Shown piece by piece: positions 48,444-59,901 of a stretch of 64,000 nt of DNA. A model generated the notes under the pieces. That model was not told where the DNA came from. It saw only the letters and a program-made list of their open reading frames with translations, and made no database searches. Both the position numbers and the translations under genes were made by a program. This DNA comes from Tenrec ecaudatus (lineage: Eukaryota; Chordata; Mammalia; Afrosoricida; Tenrecidae). Positions within the stretch are counted from its first letter, which is position 1. Each line of letters opens with the position of its first letter. Location: assembly GCF_050624435.1 (NCBI RefSeq), contig NC_134542.1:15681997-15745996 (forward strand). The letters run 5' to 3'.

Positions 48444-48855
48444 TCCAACTTGCCTAAGCCTCCCCTCACCCAGCAGTGACTTAGGGCCCACTCAAAACCA
48501 CCAGTCTCAACGAATGTGTAAGACTGAACACATCCACATCCGGTATTCGGTGGCCACATTCAGGGCTGACTGGGGTTAGAGATTCCTTCGATCAGAGACC
48601 GGGGTCAAATATTGCAAGACGGTGCACTTGGGTGACCCTGATGAGAGGCAGTCCCCTGCAGGGTGTGCTGTGGGCCGGTGAGAGCATCGGTGCAGTGGTG
48701 TGTGAGAAACCAGGCACACCTGTCACTTGGATGGCATCAACTGCCTGTGCCTGGGGGCGAAAGAGGATCACTGGGAACCATCTAGAAAGGACGTTGCTGA
48801 ATATCTGAAGGATCCAAGAGAATTTAGGGCAGCTTCTCTTTATTATGAAGGAAAA

Positions 48856-49040
48856 ACAACCTCACTGCTATCATGTCATGGCAACTCATAGCGACCCTAT
48901 AGGACAGAGCACTGCTCCTGTGAGTTCCTGAGACTCTAACTTTAGGGATTCCCGCCTTTCTCCCAAGGTGCAGCTGGTGGTTTCAAACTGCTGACCTTGC
49001 AGTTAGCAGCCCAAGGTGTAGCTACTGCGCCCCAGGGTTT
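48856..49040 (-). repeat. AfroSINE, antisense
   Basis: CTCACTGCTATCATGTCATG through AGCTACTGCGCCCCAGGGTT. Confidence 0.85.
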
Positions 49041-49117
49041 GCGCGAGTAAAAAGGGGGCTCTGGAGTCAAACAGGTTTGGAGAACCCTGCATTCCCTAGC
49101 GCCCTGTGGGGCGCACT

Positions 49118-49293
49118 GCAGCCCTGGAGGTGTCATTGGTTATACGTTGGGCTGCTAATCACAAGGTCAGTGGTTCAAACCCAGCAGCCTGTAAAGATGG
49201 ACAGCCTCGGAAACCCACAGGGACAGTTCTACTCTGTCTGCTCGGAGCATTGCTGAGTCGGAATCAACTAGATGGCCATGGCTTTGACTTTTT
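49118..49293 (+). repeat. AfroSINE
   Basis: GCAGCCCTGGAGGTGTCATT, AAGGTCAGTGGTTCAAACCC and GAGTCGGAATCAACTAGATG. Confidence 0.85.
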
Positions 49294-49403
49294 CTGGGCT
49301 CGGTGGGGCTCACAGGCAGCCACGGATGGAAGGCAGGGAGCAGATAGTCTGGGAACAACTTGCCTACCATTTTACCTGCGAATGGCCTCCAACTGGCTGG
49401 CCA

Positions 49404-49443
<40 letters not shown>

Positions 49444-51451
49444 TTTTTCATGTGTTACTGTGAATTGGGTGAAGGTTTCCAGAGCAGACTGAGTCTTACA
49501 TCCACCAATTCATACACCCAGTTTCCTTTCCTTCACTGTGGTCCCTCTATGGATCTTCACAGGAGTGTTTCTTGTTTCCACCCCTCCTCTCCCAAAGTTT
49601 AAGAATATTTATAGAATGACAAAAATGTTCCACCCCTGACAGCCAGCCTACCATTCACAGTACCTGATGAGGCATGGAAATCAGCGTCAAGAGTGGACTC
49701 CAAAATGGCACAGACGGCAACGGGACAGACAGGATATGATGATAAGTGTCTTCGGTATGTGTAAGTGGAAACGACAATGTCGGAGACAAAACAGAAAGGG
49801 ATACGCTGATTGTAAACACACCCAGCTTCCCTGTCTCTCTCATGATAGCGGCATATACGGACGACATAACAGACTCACATTCAGTGGTGCCCCCCCCACC
49901 CCCCACCAATGAAAATCTCTATCGGGGCCTAATTAAGATGGCTAACGTGGCCTAAGTCCAGTGTGCACGGAGCAGAATGTGTCCCAATCCAAGCAGCACC
50001 CATCTGGTCCCCATGTGGTGGAGACACCCTGCAGACTGAAAGCCCAAGCCTCACTCCTAGATCACAGCTACAGGTGGAGTATACAACCGACTGAGCTCAA
50101 ACGTTCAGGCAGCCTCCCGCCCTCACCCCGAAACTTTGAGGGGGTTGAAGAGGCGTTGACGTCCTTTGAGCACCTCCATGGGGGTGGTATCTGGCATGCC
50201 CGTCCACCAAGGGGACCCTGTTGCCTTCTGGGGAGAGAGCGCAGGGCCAGATGTGTTGCGTGTGTGCACTGACAAAACGTCACAGCCGGAACTCCTGGCT
50301 GCCTCCCAGCTTGGCTTGTTGTTGTGTTTGCATACCATACAGACAGGCGTGGAGAAAGAAAAAGAGTTCTTGGCTTCGTAAGGCTCCCTGGTCTCCTGTG
50401 GCTACACTTTCAAGAATGTTGCGTTCCATTCATGGCCCACAGTCAACGCTCTGCCTTCTTCGTGAGCATCCTGTGCCTTGTCCTCCCGTCTGCACCGCAG
50501 GTGTGCCTCGGCTTCAGAAAGCCCTCGAGGACTGGCGTCGGGTCGGGGGGGTCTTACTTTAACAGAGGTGACATTTCAACAGCCAACAGCTCCGCGGACA
50601 TAACATTCACGTTGAAAACAGGTCAAGTGAACAAGCACCTTTTAGGAAAACGTCTCCTCTCTGAAATGAGATCTGTAACCCTGGGCCCATGGTCCTGGGT
50701 GTTCGCAGGCAGAGATCCATCGGTGTCCCTGTGCCAACAGACCTTGGTGTCCCTGGAGACCAAGGCCCTGCTCTTCCAAGCCAAGTGACTCATTCCCTCA
50801 AGGAACGTGGTTGTGTCAAAGAGGTCTTCATAACGTTGCTCCCCTGCGTGTTCCACAGTCATGGGGGATATTGCAGCAAAGGCAAGTACACAGGTACTTC
50901 TGTCCATTCATGGGCAGACTCCCCCTCTCCCTCCCACACCCGTTCAGCCTGCATGTCAACTCAGGCAGCTACTCGTAGATCACTATTGCAGGGTTCACAC
51001 CCTGTCCCTGTCAGAACCTCTTACTAAGCCATGCACAGTCATTAAAAGGAGGACACGGGGAATTTCGACATTCATCAAAGAGCCCGGATGATGGGGCACT
51101 CTTGTGAAAGAGGGAGTTTCACAGGACTGGATGGGGAAACGGGTGGCCCAGGTTGCCAAGGAGGAGGCTGCGGTTCTCAGCAACACTGGCCGGCCGGGCC
51201 TGTCAGCTGAGAGCAGAACAGAGTGTGCGGGCGGGCTCCTGGGTGAGTGGTGCAGAGGTGGGAGCAGGACCCGCTCCCGGCGGGCGCAGACGGTGACCAT
51301 GTCAGAGAGGGATGACGGCGGCTGTGACTTCACCGCGGGAAGTCACCACCTCCGGTCACGGGACACATGTGCTTCTGAAGGTCCCCTCCTGTTGAGGAGA
51401 CTCAACTCTGCCCCGTACTCAGTCCTTATCCCCCCCACCGCTTATTCTTTT
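49294..51451. other. Intergenic, nothing recognised beyond a CA repeat
   Basis: Several overlapping frames of 100-154 codons (for example 50324-50788) occur on both strands, with no start context, splice pattern or domain. 51180-51350 is locally CpG-rich. Confidence 0.4.
49405..49442. repeat. (CA)n microsatellite
   Basis: About 19 uninterrupted CA units, likely polymorphic. Confidence 0.95.
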
Positions 51452-52070
51452 TTTTTTTTAACATTTTATTAGGGGCTCATACAACTCTTATCACAATCCA
51501 TACATATACATACATCAATTGTGTAAACCACATCTGTACATTCATTGCCCTCATCATTTTCAAAGCATTCTCTCCCTTTGCATCAAGTCCTCTTTTTCCC
51601 CTCCCTCCCCGCTCCCCTCTCCCTCATGAGCCCTTGATAATTTATAAATTATTATTTTGTCATATCTTGCCCTATCCGGCATCTCCCTTCACCCCCTTTT
51701 CTGTTGTCCATCCCCAGGGAGGAGGTCACATGTAGATCCTTGTAATCGGTTCCCCCTTTCCAACCCAGTCACCCTCTACTCTCCCAGTATCGCCCCTCAC
51801 ACCCCTGGTCCTGAAGGTTTCATCCGCCCTGGATTCCCTGTGCCTCCAGCTCCTATCTGCTCTATCCCGACTTGCAAGGTAGAATTCGGATCATAGTACT
51901 GGGGGAGGGGGGAAGCATTTAGGAACTGGGGGAGAGCTGTATTCTTCACCGGTGGTATGTCGCACCCTGGCTGACTCATTTCCTCCTCTAGACCCCTCTA
52001 TGAGGGGATCTCCCGTGGCCAACAAATGGGCTTTGGGTCTCCACTCTGCACTTCCCCCTTCATTCACTCC
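51452..52070 (-). repeat. LINE 3' end
   Basis: It begins with a T run and ACATTTTATTAGGGGCTC and continues with GAGGAGGTCACATGTAGATC, as in the 47431 copy. The preceding word CCCACCGCTTATTC recurs right after it at about 52070-52082, which looks like its target-site duplication (see findings). Confidence 0.8.
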
Positions 52071-52676
52071 CACCGCTTATTCTTATGTGTCATCAATAAC
52101 ACTAGTTTTATTTTGTTTCCGTCCTAAGAGTTGGAGGTGCTCGGGAAGTCTCTCTGACAAGGCGTTTCCAGGGGTCACTCGCTGTTAGCTGCCATCAAGG
52201 GGCCCTGACTGAAGGCGGCATCCTGCGTTAATGGAGCCAGCACAGACTGGGTTGGCTGGACAGTGTGATCCCATTTCCATTGGCTGGTGTTCAGGCCTTT
52301 CTTCCTACCCCCTCTTAGTCCAAAGGTTCTTCTGAAGCCTATTCTGCATCCAAGCAACACAGAGGCCTCCTGGGGTGGGGGGTGGGGGCGCAGACAGATG
52401 GAGGCTGGGCCCCAGGTGCATCGGCTGGGGACTGCACTGGGCACCGCTCTGGTTCCTGCAATACTTTTTGCCGGGGGGGCGCTTCACTCAGTTGCTGCCG
52501 CTCCCAAGTCAGAATGAATCTCCCCCTCCTCTCAGTTCCCATAGCACCGGGAGGTTTTCCTTACAATCTTGATGTTTGGGGTCATCCATTGTAAGCTCTG
52601 AAACTGTCTTCTCTCCTCTGAGGACCCCAGGGCAGGACCAGGTCTCACCCAACTCACATTCTTCAACATAAGTCTC

Positions 52677-52826
52677 AAACCAAACCCGCTGCCGTCAGTC
52701 CATCTCAGTTCATCAGTGAGCCTCGATAGAATTTCCCAGGCTGTACATCACGGGCACAGTCAGCCGCATCGTTCCTCCCTCTGAGCTGCTGGGAGGTGTG
52801 AACCACCGACCTTGTGGTTAGTATTA
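52677..52826 (-). repeat. AfroSINE, antisense
   Basis: AAACCAAACCCGCTGCCGTC through CGACCTTGTGGTTAG; it opens a dense SINE cluster to 54451. Confidence 0.7.
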
Positions 52827-52835
52827 ATCAACTAG

Positions 52836-53023
52836 CTCACTGCCTCGAGTCAATTCTGATTCATGGTGATCTGTAGAATGGGGTAGAGCTGCCTCTGTGG
52901 GTTTCTGAGACTAACTCTTGACAGGAGTAGAAAGCCTGTCTGTCTCCCACAGAGCGGCTGGTAGTTTCAAACTGTAGGCCTTGAGGATTGTAGCCCAACT
53001 TGTAACCACGACACCCCTAAGGC
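52836..53023 (-). repeat. AfroSINE, antisense
   Basis: CACTGCCTCGAGTCAATTCT through AACTTGTAACCACGACACCC. Confidence 0.85.
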
Positions 53024-53170
53024 TACCCTCACCTTAAGTTAAAATGTCCCCTTGTGCCATACGGTTTTGATTTTTAGCAAGTGGTCTAAGGCGATAATCA
53101 AATGTGGACAAACATCCAGGAGAGGGCCTATGAGCTCATCCTTTGAAGTATCTTTCCTTTCGTAGCTTCA

Positions 53171-53372
53171 AGGAGCCCCGGTGGCATCGTGCTTACACGC
53201 TGGGCTGCTCACCGCAAGGTCCTAAGTGCGAACCCCCCAGCCGCTCCCTGGGAGAGAGATGGGGCTTTCTACTCCCATGAGCAGCTGCTGTCTCAGAAAC
53301 CCACAGGGGCAGGTCTACTCTGTCCTACAAGGTTGCTATGAGTCCGAACGGACTCGATGGCAGTGAGGCTGA
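53171..53372 (+). repeat. AfroSINE, full length
   Basis: AAGGAGCCCCGGTGGCATCG, CTCAGAAACCCACAGGGGCA and CCGAACGGACTCGATGGCAG. Confidence 0.9.
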
Positions 53373-53392
53373 TTCTGGTGAGTACCTTCACC

Positions 53393-53480
53393 TACTGCCA
53401 TCAAATCACTTCTGACTCAAAGTGATTGGGTGAAGCACTTCCAAGTCACCTTGAGTCAGAATTGATTTGATCACAGGTGC
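53393..53480 (-). repeat. AfroSINE tail forming a small palindrome
   Basis: TGCCATCAAATCACTTCTGA at the left and the inverted TTGAGTCAGAATTGATTTGA at the right face each other across about 15 bases. Confidence 0.6.
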
Positions 53481-53529
53481 AGACAGCCCCCTCTTCCTCC
53501 CAGGGAATGGCTTCGTATGGCCCCCACCC

Positions 53530-53690
53530 ACTCAGCCACCGCTAACGAGTCTATTCTGACTCAAAGTAGCCCTAGATACGGTCCCCAGGTCGTCACTCTT
53601 CATGGGAGCAAAAAAGGCAGCTGGTGGGTTTGAAAAGCCAGCCCTGAGGTTAGCAGTCCAATCTTGAACCTACAGCTTTGCCAGGATGCC
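53530..53690 (-). repeat. AfroSINE, antisense
   Basis: GAGTCTATTCTGACTCAAAG through CAGCTTTGCCAGGATGCC. Confidence 0.7.
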
Positions 53691-53844
53691 TTGGGCCTCT
53701 CACCGGGTCTAATATCTAATATGATGGCACCCAGAGTATTAGACACCAAACAGACACTTGTTGAAAGGACCAATCCTCACGTGGCCCTTGCAAACAACGC
53801 ATCAGCTCTCTGCACCCCCTCAAAGAGCCAGGTAGGCAGGGCAG

Positions 53845-54018
53845 GAGTCCTGTGCTAACTCCAAGGTCAGCAGTTTGAAACTACTCGTTACTCCTCAGGA
53901 GAAAGGCAGGGCTTCCTGCTCCCTGAAAGAGTTCCGCTCTCAGAAAGTCACGGGCAGGCCTACCTGGTCCTGCAGTTACTGGGTCGGAATTGACTGGGTG
54001 GCAGGGGGTTGCGTTTGG
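53845..54018 (+). repeat. AfroSINE, head missing
   Basis: CCAAGGTCAGCAGTTTGAAA CTAC and GGGTCGGAATTGACTGGGTG. Confidence 0.75.
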
Positions 54019-54019
54019 T

Positions 54020-54170
54020 GGATGTAGAGGTTAAATTGCTCAGCTCAGCAGTTCAGTCCCCTAGCTGCCCCATGGGAGACAGTCGGCTTCTGTCAGGGTC
54101 ACAGCCTTGGAACCCCCAGTGGGCAATCCTGCTTGGTTGCACGTGGTGACTGTAAGGCGACCTGGCTCCA
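54020..54170 (+). repeat. AfroSINE, decayed
   Basis: CTCAGCAGTTCAGTCCCCTA and TGGAACCCCCAGTGGGCAAT. Confidence 0.55.
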
Positions 54171-54263
54171 CTCCAGAGCAGCGGGTTGGGGTTTCGCAAG
54201 GGCATGTTTCTGTAAGGTGTTCATTTGGCAGTCAATGGGGAAGAGCTACAAACTAAAACACCC

Positions 54264-54451
54264 AAGTCCATTGCTGTTTAGTCAATTCCAACTCACAGCG
54301 ACCCTACACAGAGTAGAGCTGGCCCTGTGGGTTCCTGACACTGAGACTGTATGGGCGTAGACAGCCTCGTCTTTCTCCCACAAGCAGCTGGTAGTTTTGA
54401 ACTGACTTGTGGTTAGCCCAGCGCTTAACCCACTACCCCACCGGGGCTCCA
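54264..54451 (-). repeat. AfroSINE, antisense
   Basis: AGTCAATTCCAACTCACAGC through CACTACCCCACCGGGGCTCC. Confidence 0.85.
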
Positions 54452-56144
54452 GGAAAGGGTTTAGTTGCCTTTAACTAGCCACACCTGTCCCACTTAATCT
54501 TTCAACCCTGTGGTATTTATCTTTGAAGGTAGGAAAGGGCGCCCCTGCGATTGGTTAGAGGAGGTGACGTAGGAACCCCAGGATAGTCCTCACTGGCTGT
54601 CACACGCGTGATGATTAACCTTGGTGCCTGGCTGGGTTCTTGCCAGAAGAGGGCACGGCCTGCTGTTTATTTCTGTCCCCCGTTTTGACTCAAGTTCCCT
54701 GAACCCACAAAAGATCCAAGGGGATGAATGCCCAAGCAAACCCACCACTGGTTCCCGAAGGATCCATTAAGCCAAACAAAGGCGATTTTCTTTATTTTCA
54801 AAATCCTGTTTACGTGGTACACGAGCGAGAAAACTGGAGGTGTGTGGTCCCCAGAAGGCCACTTGCACTGATTACCCTGGGGAACTGGGGTGAAGAACCC
54901 CCATATGACAACGGGACCAGCAGGCTGTTTGTTTTTGTGGGGGGGGGCGGTAGGGGAGTTCTGCCACTGTCTCTTCAGGGCTTGGGGCTCTGGGCCTCCT
55001 GAGTTGTTGGACTGCCTCCTTTTGGAGTGCAGGACAGAGTAAAACGGGCACTGAAGGACCAGGAGCCACATGCTGGCCCACGGTAGTAATGGGTTGGGGG
55101 CAGGCTGGTGGCAGTTAGGAAAGGGACATGCCAATCCACCCGGCTGGTGCCGTGTCCTTCACCCCCAGCAGCGGCGCCTGGAAAGGAGACTGAAGAGCAC
55201 ATCTGTGGGACAGCACCACCTGTGCGCACAGCATGCGTGTCTCGTGTGTGACTTACACAGAAGTGAGTTCTGGTGCCTCGTCCACCGCTCCTCCCCAACG
55301 GCAGATCTCCCAGATCATTCCGTCCACCGTCTTTAACCCTGGGTGTGTGTATAAAACACTGCTTGGGGTCACGAATACTTAGTGCAGGTTATCAGCTGTG
55401 GTTAAGAAGTCACGGGTCCAGCTTGGCCGGCCGGCCCGTGGCAATCAAAGATCACCCAGCCCCACAGGGCATCTCCTGCCCTCTGGACAGCTCAACAGCG
55501 GCTGACCGCATCCTTGCCAGATCCTCCTCAGAGAAGCTAGGGGTTTAGTCTGTGTACTCTGGAATTACATCTTCATCCGCAGGCCCACTGAAGGCAAGCA
55601 GCGACATGTGAGGACAAAAGCGGCACGAGACGCTTCAGAAAAAAGGTGTGGAGGGGAATGAAAACGTATCACGTGAGATTTATCTGTGGAAAAGGGGGCT
55701 CTTTCTTTCTGGGAGTTTTAGTGTCACGGCTTCCCAACCCAGGCTTGGCCAGACCAAGGGCCTTTACTTTGCACCGGGCCCATCCCTCAGCCTGGGGGCC
55801 ATGATGTCCTGACTCGCGCTCAGGAGAGTGGCTGGAGCAGCAGGGGGCAGGCTTTCCCCAGAGAGAAAATCCCATTTCCTGCAAGGAGACCTAGCCCTCT
55901 GCCTGGGAGCACCTGGGCGGAAGAGAATGAAGTGCCTTGGGAGAGACAAGTGGAAGCCCGTTGACCAAGCAAGAGATGGCTCTGGGGATGGTTGTCTGCG
56001 GACGCCGAACCACAGAGCAATAGCAGGGTTTAAATACAAAACCGGACTTGGACTTCCCAGGGTCTATCTACCCCCTATATGTTCGCGTTGTAGGGATGAG
56101 GCCTTGAAAAAGTGACTCGGGACCAGCAGCTCTTTGGATCAGTC
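54452..56144. other. Intergenic, nothing recognised
   Basis: A 155-codon - strand frame (54667-55134) overlaps + strand frames and has no family pattern. SINEs are absent here, unlike the cluster just before. Confidence 0.4.
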
Positions 56145-58147
56145 TTTAATGTGCTATTGCCCACACCGCCGGTCTCAGCGTCGAGTCGTGCGCACGGCGA
56201 CATTGCTGGGGCTTAGGACAAAAACAAGAGTGGCAGGAAGGAGCCGTGCACATCTGTACGGAACAGCAACACCTTCGACGGGGAGAACTCAGTTCGTCTT
56301 TTCAAAAGGTACCGCAGGGGACGTCACTGCATTTCTCCGTGGGCCTCGATCAAATCAATTGGAATCATTTTGTATAAATATTGCCCAGTGCCATGCTCTC
56401 TGGTTTGGCAGCTGGGGTGACAGAGAGACTGAAATCCGTCACTCAAGAGGAGCAGATCTATGGAGGGGTTGCCTGACAGCAAGGGGTCTTCCTCCTCTAC
56501 CATCATGCCACAGATCTCGGGCAGAATGTGATATAAAACAGCCCAGTGGCGGGTCACACTGGCCCCAGCCTTCTCGCTATCACGTTGAAAAGGGTCTGAA
56601 GGGGGTGATGCCTCTTTTGCTCAAAATGATTCTTCTCAGGGAGATGTCAAAGGCCAAGATTACCGTGACGATAAGGCTGCATACAGGGGCCTGCAGAAAG
56701 TTTGTGGGGAAAGGGAACTGCAAGGTAAGCAGATTTCCCCGTGCACTTTTTGAACCCCTCCCACCCCACCCCCCATCAACAGTCAGGAGAGGGCAGCTGT
56801 CAGCTTGAACGTCGGAGGGGGAGGGAAGGGCTCACGTCCCTCCAGGTGTGCACAGGGGGATGTGGACGGTTATAAACCTCAGCTTCTGTGGTTGAGAAGC
56901 TGTGTTCTAAAAGAGGCCTTGCTAACAGTGTTTAGCGTTTAAGCAAAAACGAATGATACCTGTTTCTTGTTTTTAAGGACTGAGAGGAGGAGCCGGGGGA
57001 GAGGCGGGGGGACCTGTCTGGTACCCGCAGAGCACTCGCTCAGTGAGATCACCGTGTCTAACGGGCATTTGTTGCACCCAGGTGACTTGTTTTCCGAGAC
57101 TTGTTTTCTGCATTGACGATCCCTAAGTCTTCCAGTATGGGAGGCAACCCCAACTGCCGACGAGAAACAGATGGACGGGAAGGAATTAAGCAATGGAAGA
57201 GCACTGGGGTGACTCTGTCAGGGTCCAAGTCAATGTCAGGGCGATCGTGTCAAGGTCCGTATCAGGAAGCCACGTCTTCTTTCTGCGGCACCAGAATGGA
57301 CTTACGCCACTGTTCTTTGATGGCACCTGAGAGGTGGCAAACGAAGCTGACTTAGGGCTGGCCCCACGTCTGGCTGGGGCAGGAGAGAGCCAGGCATCCA
57401 GTGAACCCCAGATGGACCCCCGCGGTTGCTCACTGTTGATGGAGGCTGGGCCCCGCTTGCCTGAGGGGGTGGGAGCAGGCACTTGGTTTCCTGGATGAGA
57501 CAAGCATGGTGGTGGTGCCCGGAATCCCACAGAACGTACAGAGGCGGCCGAGCAGATGTCAATATCAGTGGGAATGCCTAACAGCAGCGAGGGCTTGCCA
57601 CAGAGAAGGGTCTTCCTGTCGGCTTACAGCCCTGCCTCGGGCTGCAGAGTGGCCGTGCCACCTGCCAGGCATGGTCTGATTAGATCACAATTGAGTCACC
57701 GTGCGTGGGGAGTGTAGTTTTCCGGGGTGCCACCCATTCTGCCGGACTAAAGTTCCAGTCTTTGCAACGTTTGCATTGGGCTGCTCTCCTACCAGCTTTC
57801 ATGTCACCTCTGTCTCTGTGGGCTATAGCTTGCCCTAAATTGTACCCCAACTCCTGGCGGCCTTTGACTAGGTCCAACACATGTGTAATAGGCACCTTCA
57901 GGAATGTTAAAGAACTTGCCTGTGGCTTTTAGCTCGGGTCCAATGGAATCACAACCCTTACAGACTAGTGGTCCCTCTATGTGTTTTTTGTTCCTTGGAG
58001 ACAGCAGCATCATGTATCTCAGATATCAGCATCAGACACGCAGGTTTACGATTGAAGAAAAAATGCCTTGTCAAGACTTGCCCACCCAACCCGGTTCCTG
58101 TGTCTTGGCTCTCGTGTCACGTGAGCTCCTTCCCAGTTCCCCGAGGC
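56145..58147 (-). other. SGPP2: Candidate SGPP2 3' UTR
   Basis: The 2 kb after the SGPP2 stop contain few recognisable repeats apart from one short palindromic element at 56695-56759. On the - strand an ATTAAA hexamer lies at 56145-56150. This would be a plausible transcript end, but nothing in the sequence proves it; the true 3' end could be nearer or farther. Confidence 0.25.
56695..56759. mobile_element. Short palindromic MITE-like element
   Basis: It runs from CAGGGGCCTGCAGAAAGTTT to GTGCACTTTTTGAACCCCTC, about 65 bp, with diverged arms. It lies in the candidate SGPP2 3' UTR. Confidence 0.5.
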
Positions 58148-58699
58148 TCACAGCAGCCCCAGAAACCTGTGCAGCATCGGCACGAACGTGGTGGCACAGA
58201 TGGCAACAGACGTGTAGGTGACAAACTTGTAAGGCACTTCGATCTCCAGTCTCCGCCTGGCCTCCTTGTTCCTGGTGACCACCTGGAACCACGAGTATAA
58301 GACTTGCAGCGACAGGTTTTGCACAAGTTGGCGGACCAAGAGGACCACCGCAATACCCACGGTGAATTTGGCTAGACCCAACGTGAGCATATCCGCGGAG
58401 AGCAGAGGGATGTTCTGAATGATGGGGAGTGGGGCAGGGGGCTTGGCCACCAGCTGGAAGAAATGGTTCATCCAGCAGCCGGTGGTCACTCCGGCCCCGA
58501 CAGCGAGGATGGTGGTGGTGTCTGCTCTGGTGGGGCTGTAGTATTCAGACACGGGGTAGTTGTAACACAAGAAGAAGAGCACAATTATGAGGCACACGGG
58601 GAAGAGGGGGCTGGCCGAGTCGAGGTGATCAATGAGGGTCCAGGCAGGGTAGGTCAGGGCAATGAACAGTGCCGTCATCAGGACGCCACAGACCACGTC
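58148..58699 (-). CDS. SGPP2: SGPP2 last coding exon (sphingosine-1-phosphate phosphatase 2)
   Basis: SGPP2 is an ER-membrane lipid phosphatase of the PAP2 family that removes phosphate from sphingosine-1-phosphate. On the - strand an acceptor (CCTTTCTCACAG) precedes a 552-base exon of 183 codons plus TGA, about the last 46% of a protein that is 399 residues in human. It begins DVVCGVLMTALFIALTYPAW. Further landmarks are LDSASPLFPVCLIIVLFF, NYPVSEYYSPTRADTTTIL, LVRQLVQNLSLQVLYSWFQV, RNKEARRRLEIEVPYKFV and HRFLGLL. About five hydrophobic spans fit membrane helices, at residues 3-22, 32-50, 66-86, 104-125 and 160-180. The first Asp is the last residue of the PAP2 motif SR-x5-H-x3-D, whose other residues lie in the previous exon outside the window. 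The frame is intact. It converges with FARSB. SGPP1 is the alternative, but the wording matches SGPP2. Confidence 0.95.
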   Translation of the reverse strand, partial: DVVCGVLMTALFIALTYPAWTLIDHLDSASPLFPVCLIIVLFFLCYNYPVSEYYSPTRADTTTILAVGAGVTTGCWMNHFFQLVAKPPAPLPIIQNIPLLSADMLTLGLAKFTVGIAVVLLVRQLVQNLSLQVLYSWFQVVTRNKEARRRLEIEVPYKFVTYTSVAICATTFVPMLHRFLGLL

Positions 58700-58756
58700 C
58701 TGTGAGAAGGAAAGAGAAAAGACGACAAAGGTAAGTGTGGGAGGGGGGCAGTGAAG

Positions 58757-58926
58757 GAGCCCTGGTGGCGTAGTGGTTGCTTATTGGGCTGTGATCTGTA
58801 AGGTCAGTAGTTCAAACCACCAGCCCCTCCTCAGGAGAAATACAGGGTTGACTCCTCCTGTAGAGATACAGACTAGGGGCAGTTGTGCGCTGTCCGACAA
58901 AGTGGCTGGGTCAGCAGTGAGTTTGC
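58757..58926 (+). repeat. AfroSINE
   Basis: AAGGAGCCCTGGTGGCGTAG TGGTTGC is the most consensus-like head in the window; the tail is diverged. Confidence 0.85.
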
Positions 58927-59279
58927 GTGGAACAAATTTCATTTTCTTAATGCAGAGCTGACACCACTGTCCCTGCCGTCTCATTTGTAAAGTGTTTCTG
59001 TAAAAAGACATTTTATCGGGAACAAAAACAGAGATCAGAGAGCTCACTCACATCAAGCAGTGCTGTACAACTGCTACCACAATCGATTTCAAAACATCTT
59101 CTTTCGCCAGGGCCTCTTGACCACCCCTCCCCCACGGCACCCCCCAGGAACCCTTATTCTACGTGCTGTCTCTATCGGTTCATCAATCCTGGGTTTCAGA
59201 TACTGAAAAACTGAACAACCTATAACTAAAATTCAAGAAGGCTTTTCAAATTTTGGTGAATCTCTGTTAGGAGTGGGGT

Positions 59280-59428
59280 ACAAAGGCGCCCTGTTGGCAT
59301 CGTGCTTATGTCTCGCACTACTAACTGCGTGGGCTTTCTACTCCTGTCAAGAGAGTCTCCGAAACCCACAGGGGCAGTTCTGCCCTGCTCTACAGGGTCG
59401 GCATCCACTCGAGGACAGGCAGTGTGGA
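59280..59428 (+). repeat. AfroSINE, internally deleted
   Basis: AAAGGCGCCCTGTTGGCATC and CGAAACCCACAGGGGCAGTT; the B-box region is missing. Confidence 0.7.
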
Positions 59429-59901
59429 GCTTTGGGAGGTGCAACGTGGACCTGGAGATGCGCGAGGAAATGCAGTGTCCACGTCGCATTTGATGGCGCT
59501 CTGTTCTCCCTGGGCGCCTGTTCCTCTCATCCTTCATCCCCATCGCCTTTCCCACGGGACTGCCCAAGGGCCAGCCCTTTTGTGCACTTCCTGTGGCCAG
59601 TTCTGCCCTCGGGCAATCACTGACCCCGCCTCCTGGAGAAGTCTCCACAGCGTCAGGTGCAGGAGCATCACCCACACAGACAGCGACGTGGCGGACCCCG
59701 GATGCTGACCTGCAGGGCCCCAGAGTCTGCATTTTAACACCAGGTGGTGTTAAAACCTTCACGGGTGGCCACGGGTGGAAATGTCCTCTCCCGTCTTCAT
59801 GCGCTGGATGGTCAGGCACGGGCATGACAGCACCCTGACCTCCGATTTTCTAAAGAATGCGCTCCGGTTGCTGTTATTGAGACGACACAGCAAGGCCTAG
59901 G

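Noticed and set aside
51180..51350. CpG island promoter
   Set aside because: The CpG-rich patch is under 200 bases, and no exon or transcript start is evident.
56134..56808. 224-codon + strand frame, and an opposite-strand 77-codon frame at 56324-56557
   Set aside because: The frames overlap on both strands and no family is recognised. The - strand frame starts at GTG, which is not used as a normal mammalian start. It may simply be SGPP2 3' UTR.
59226..59825. 199-codon - strand frame next to SGPP2, tested as an upstream SGPP2 exon
   Set aside because: It lacks the expected PAP2 motifs and membrane helices and overlaps a SINE.
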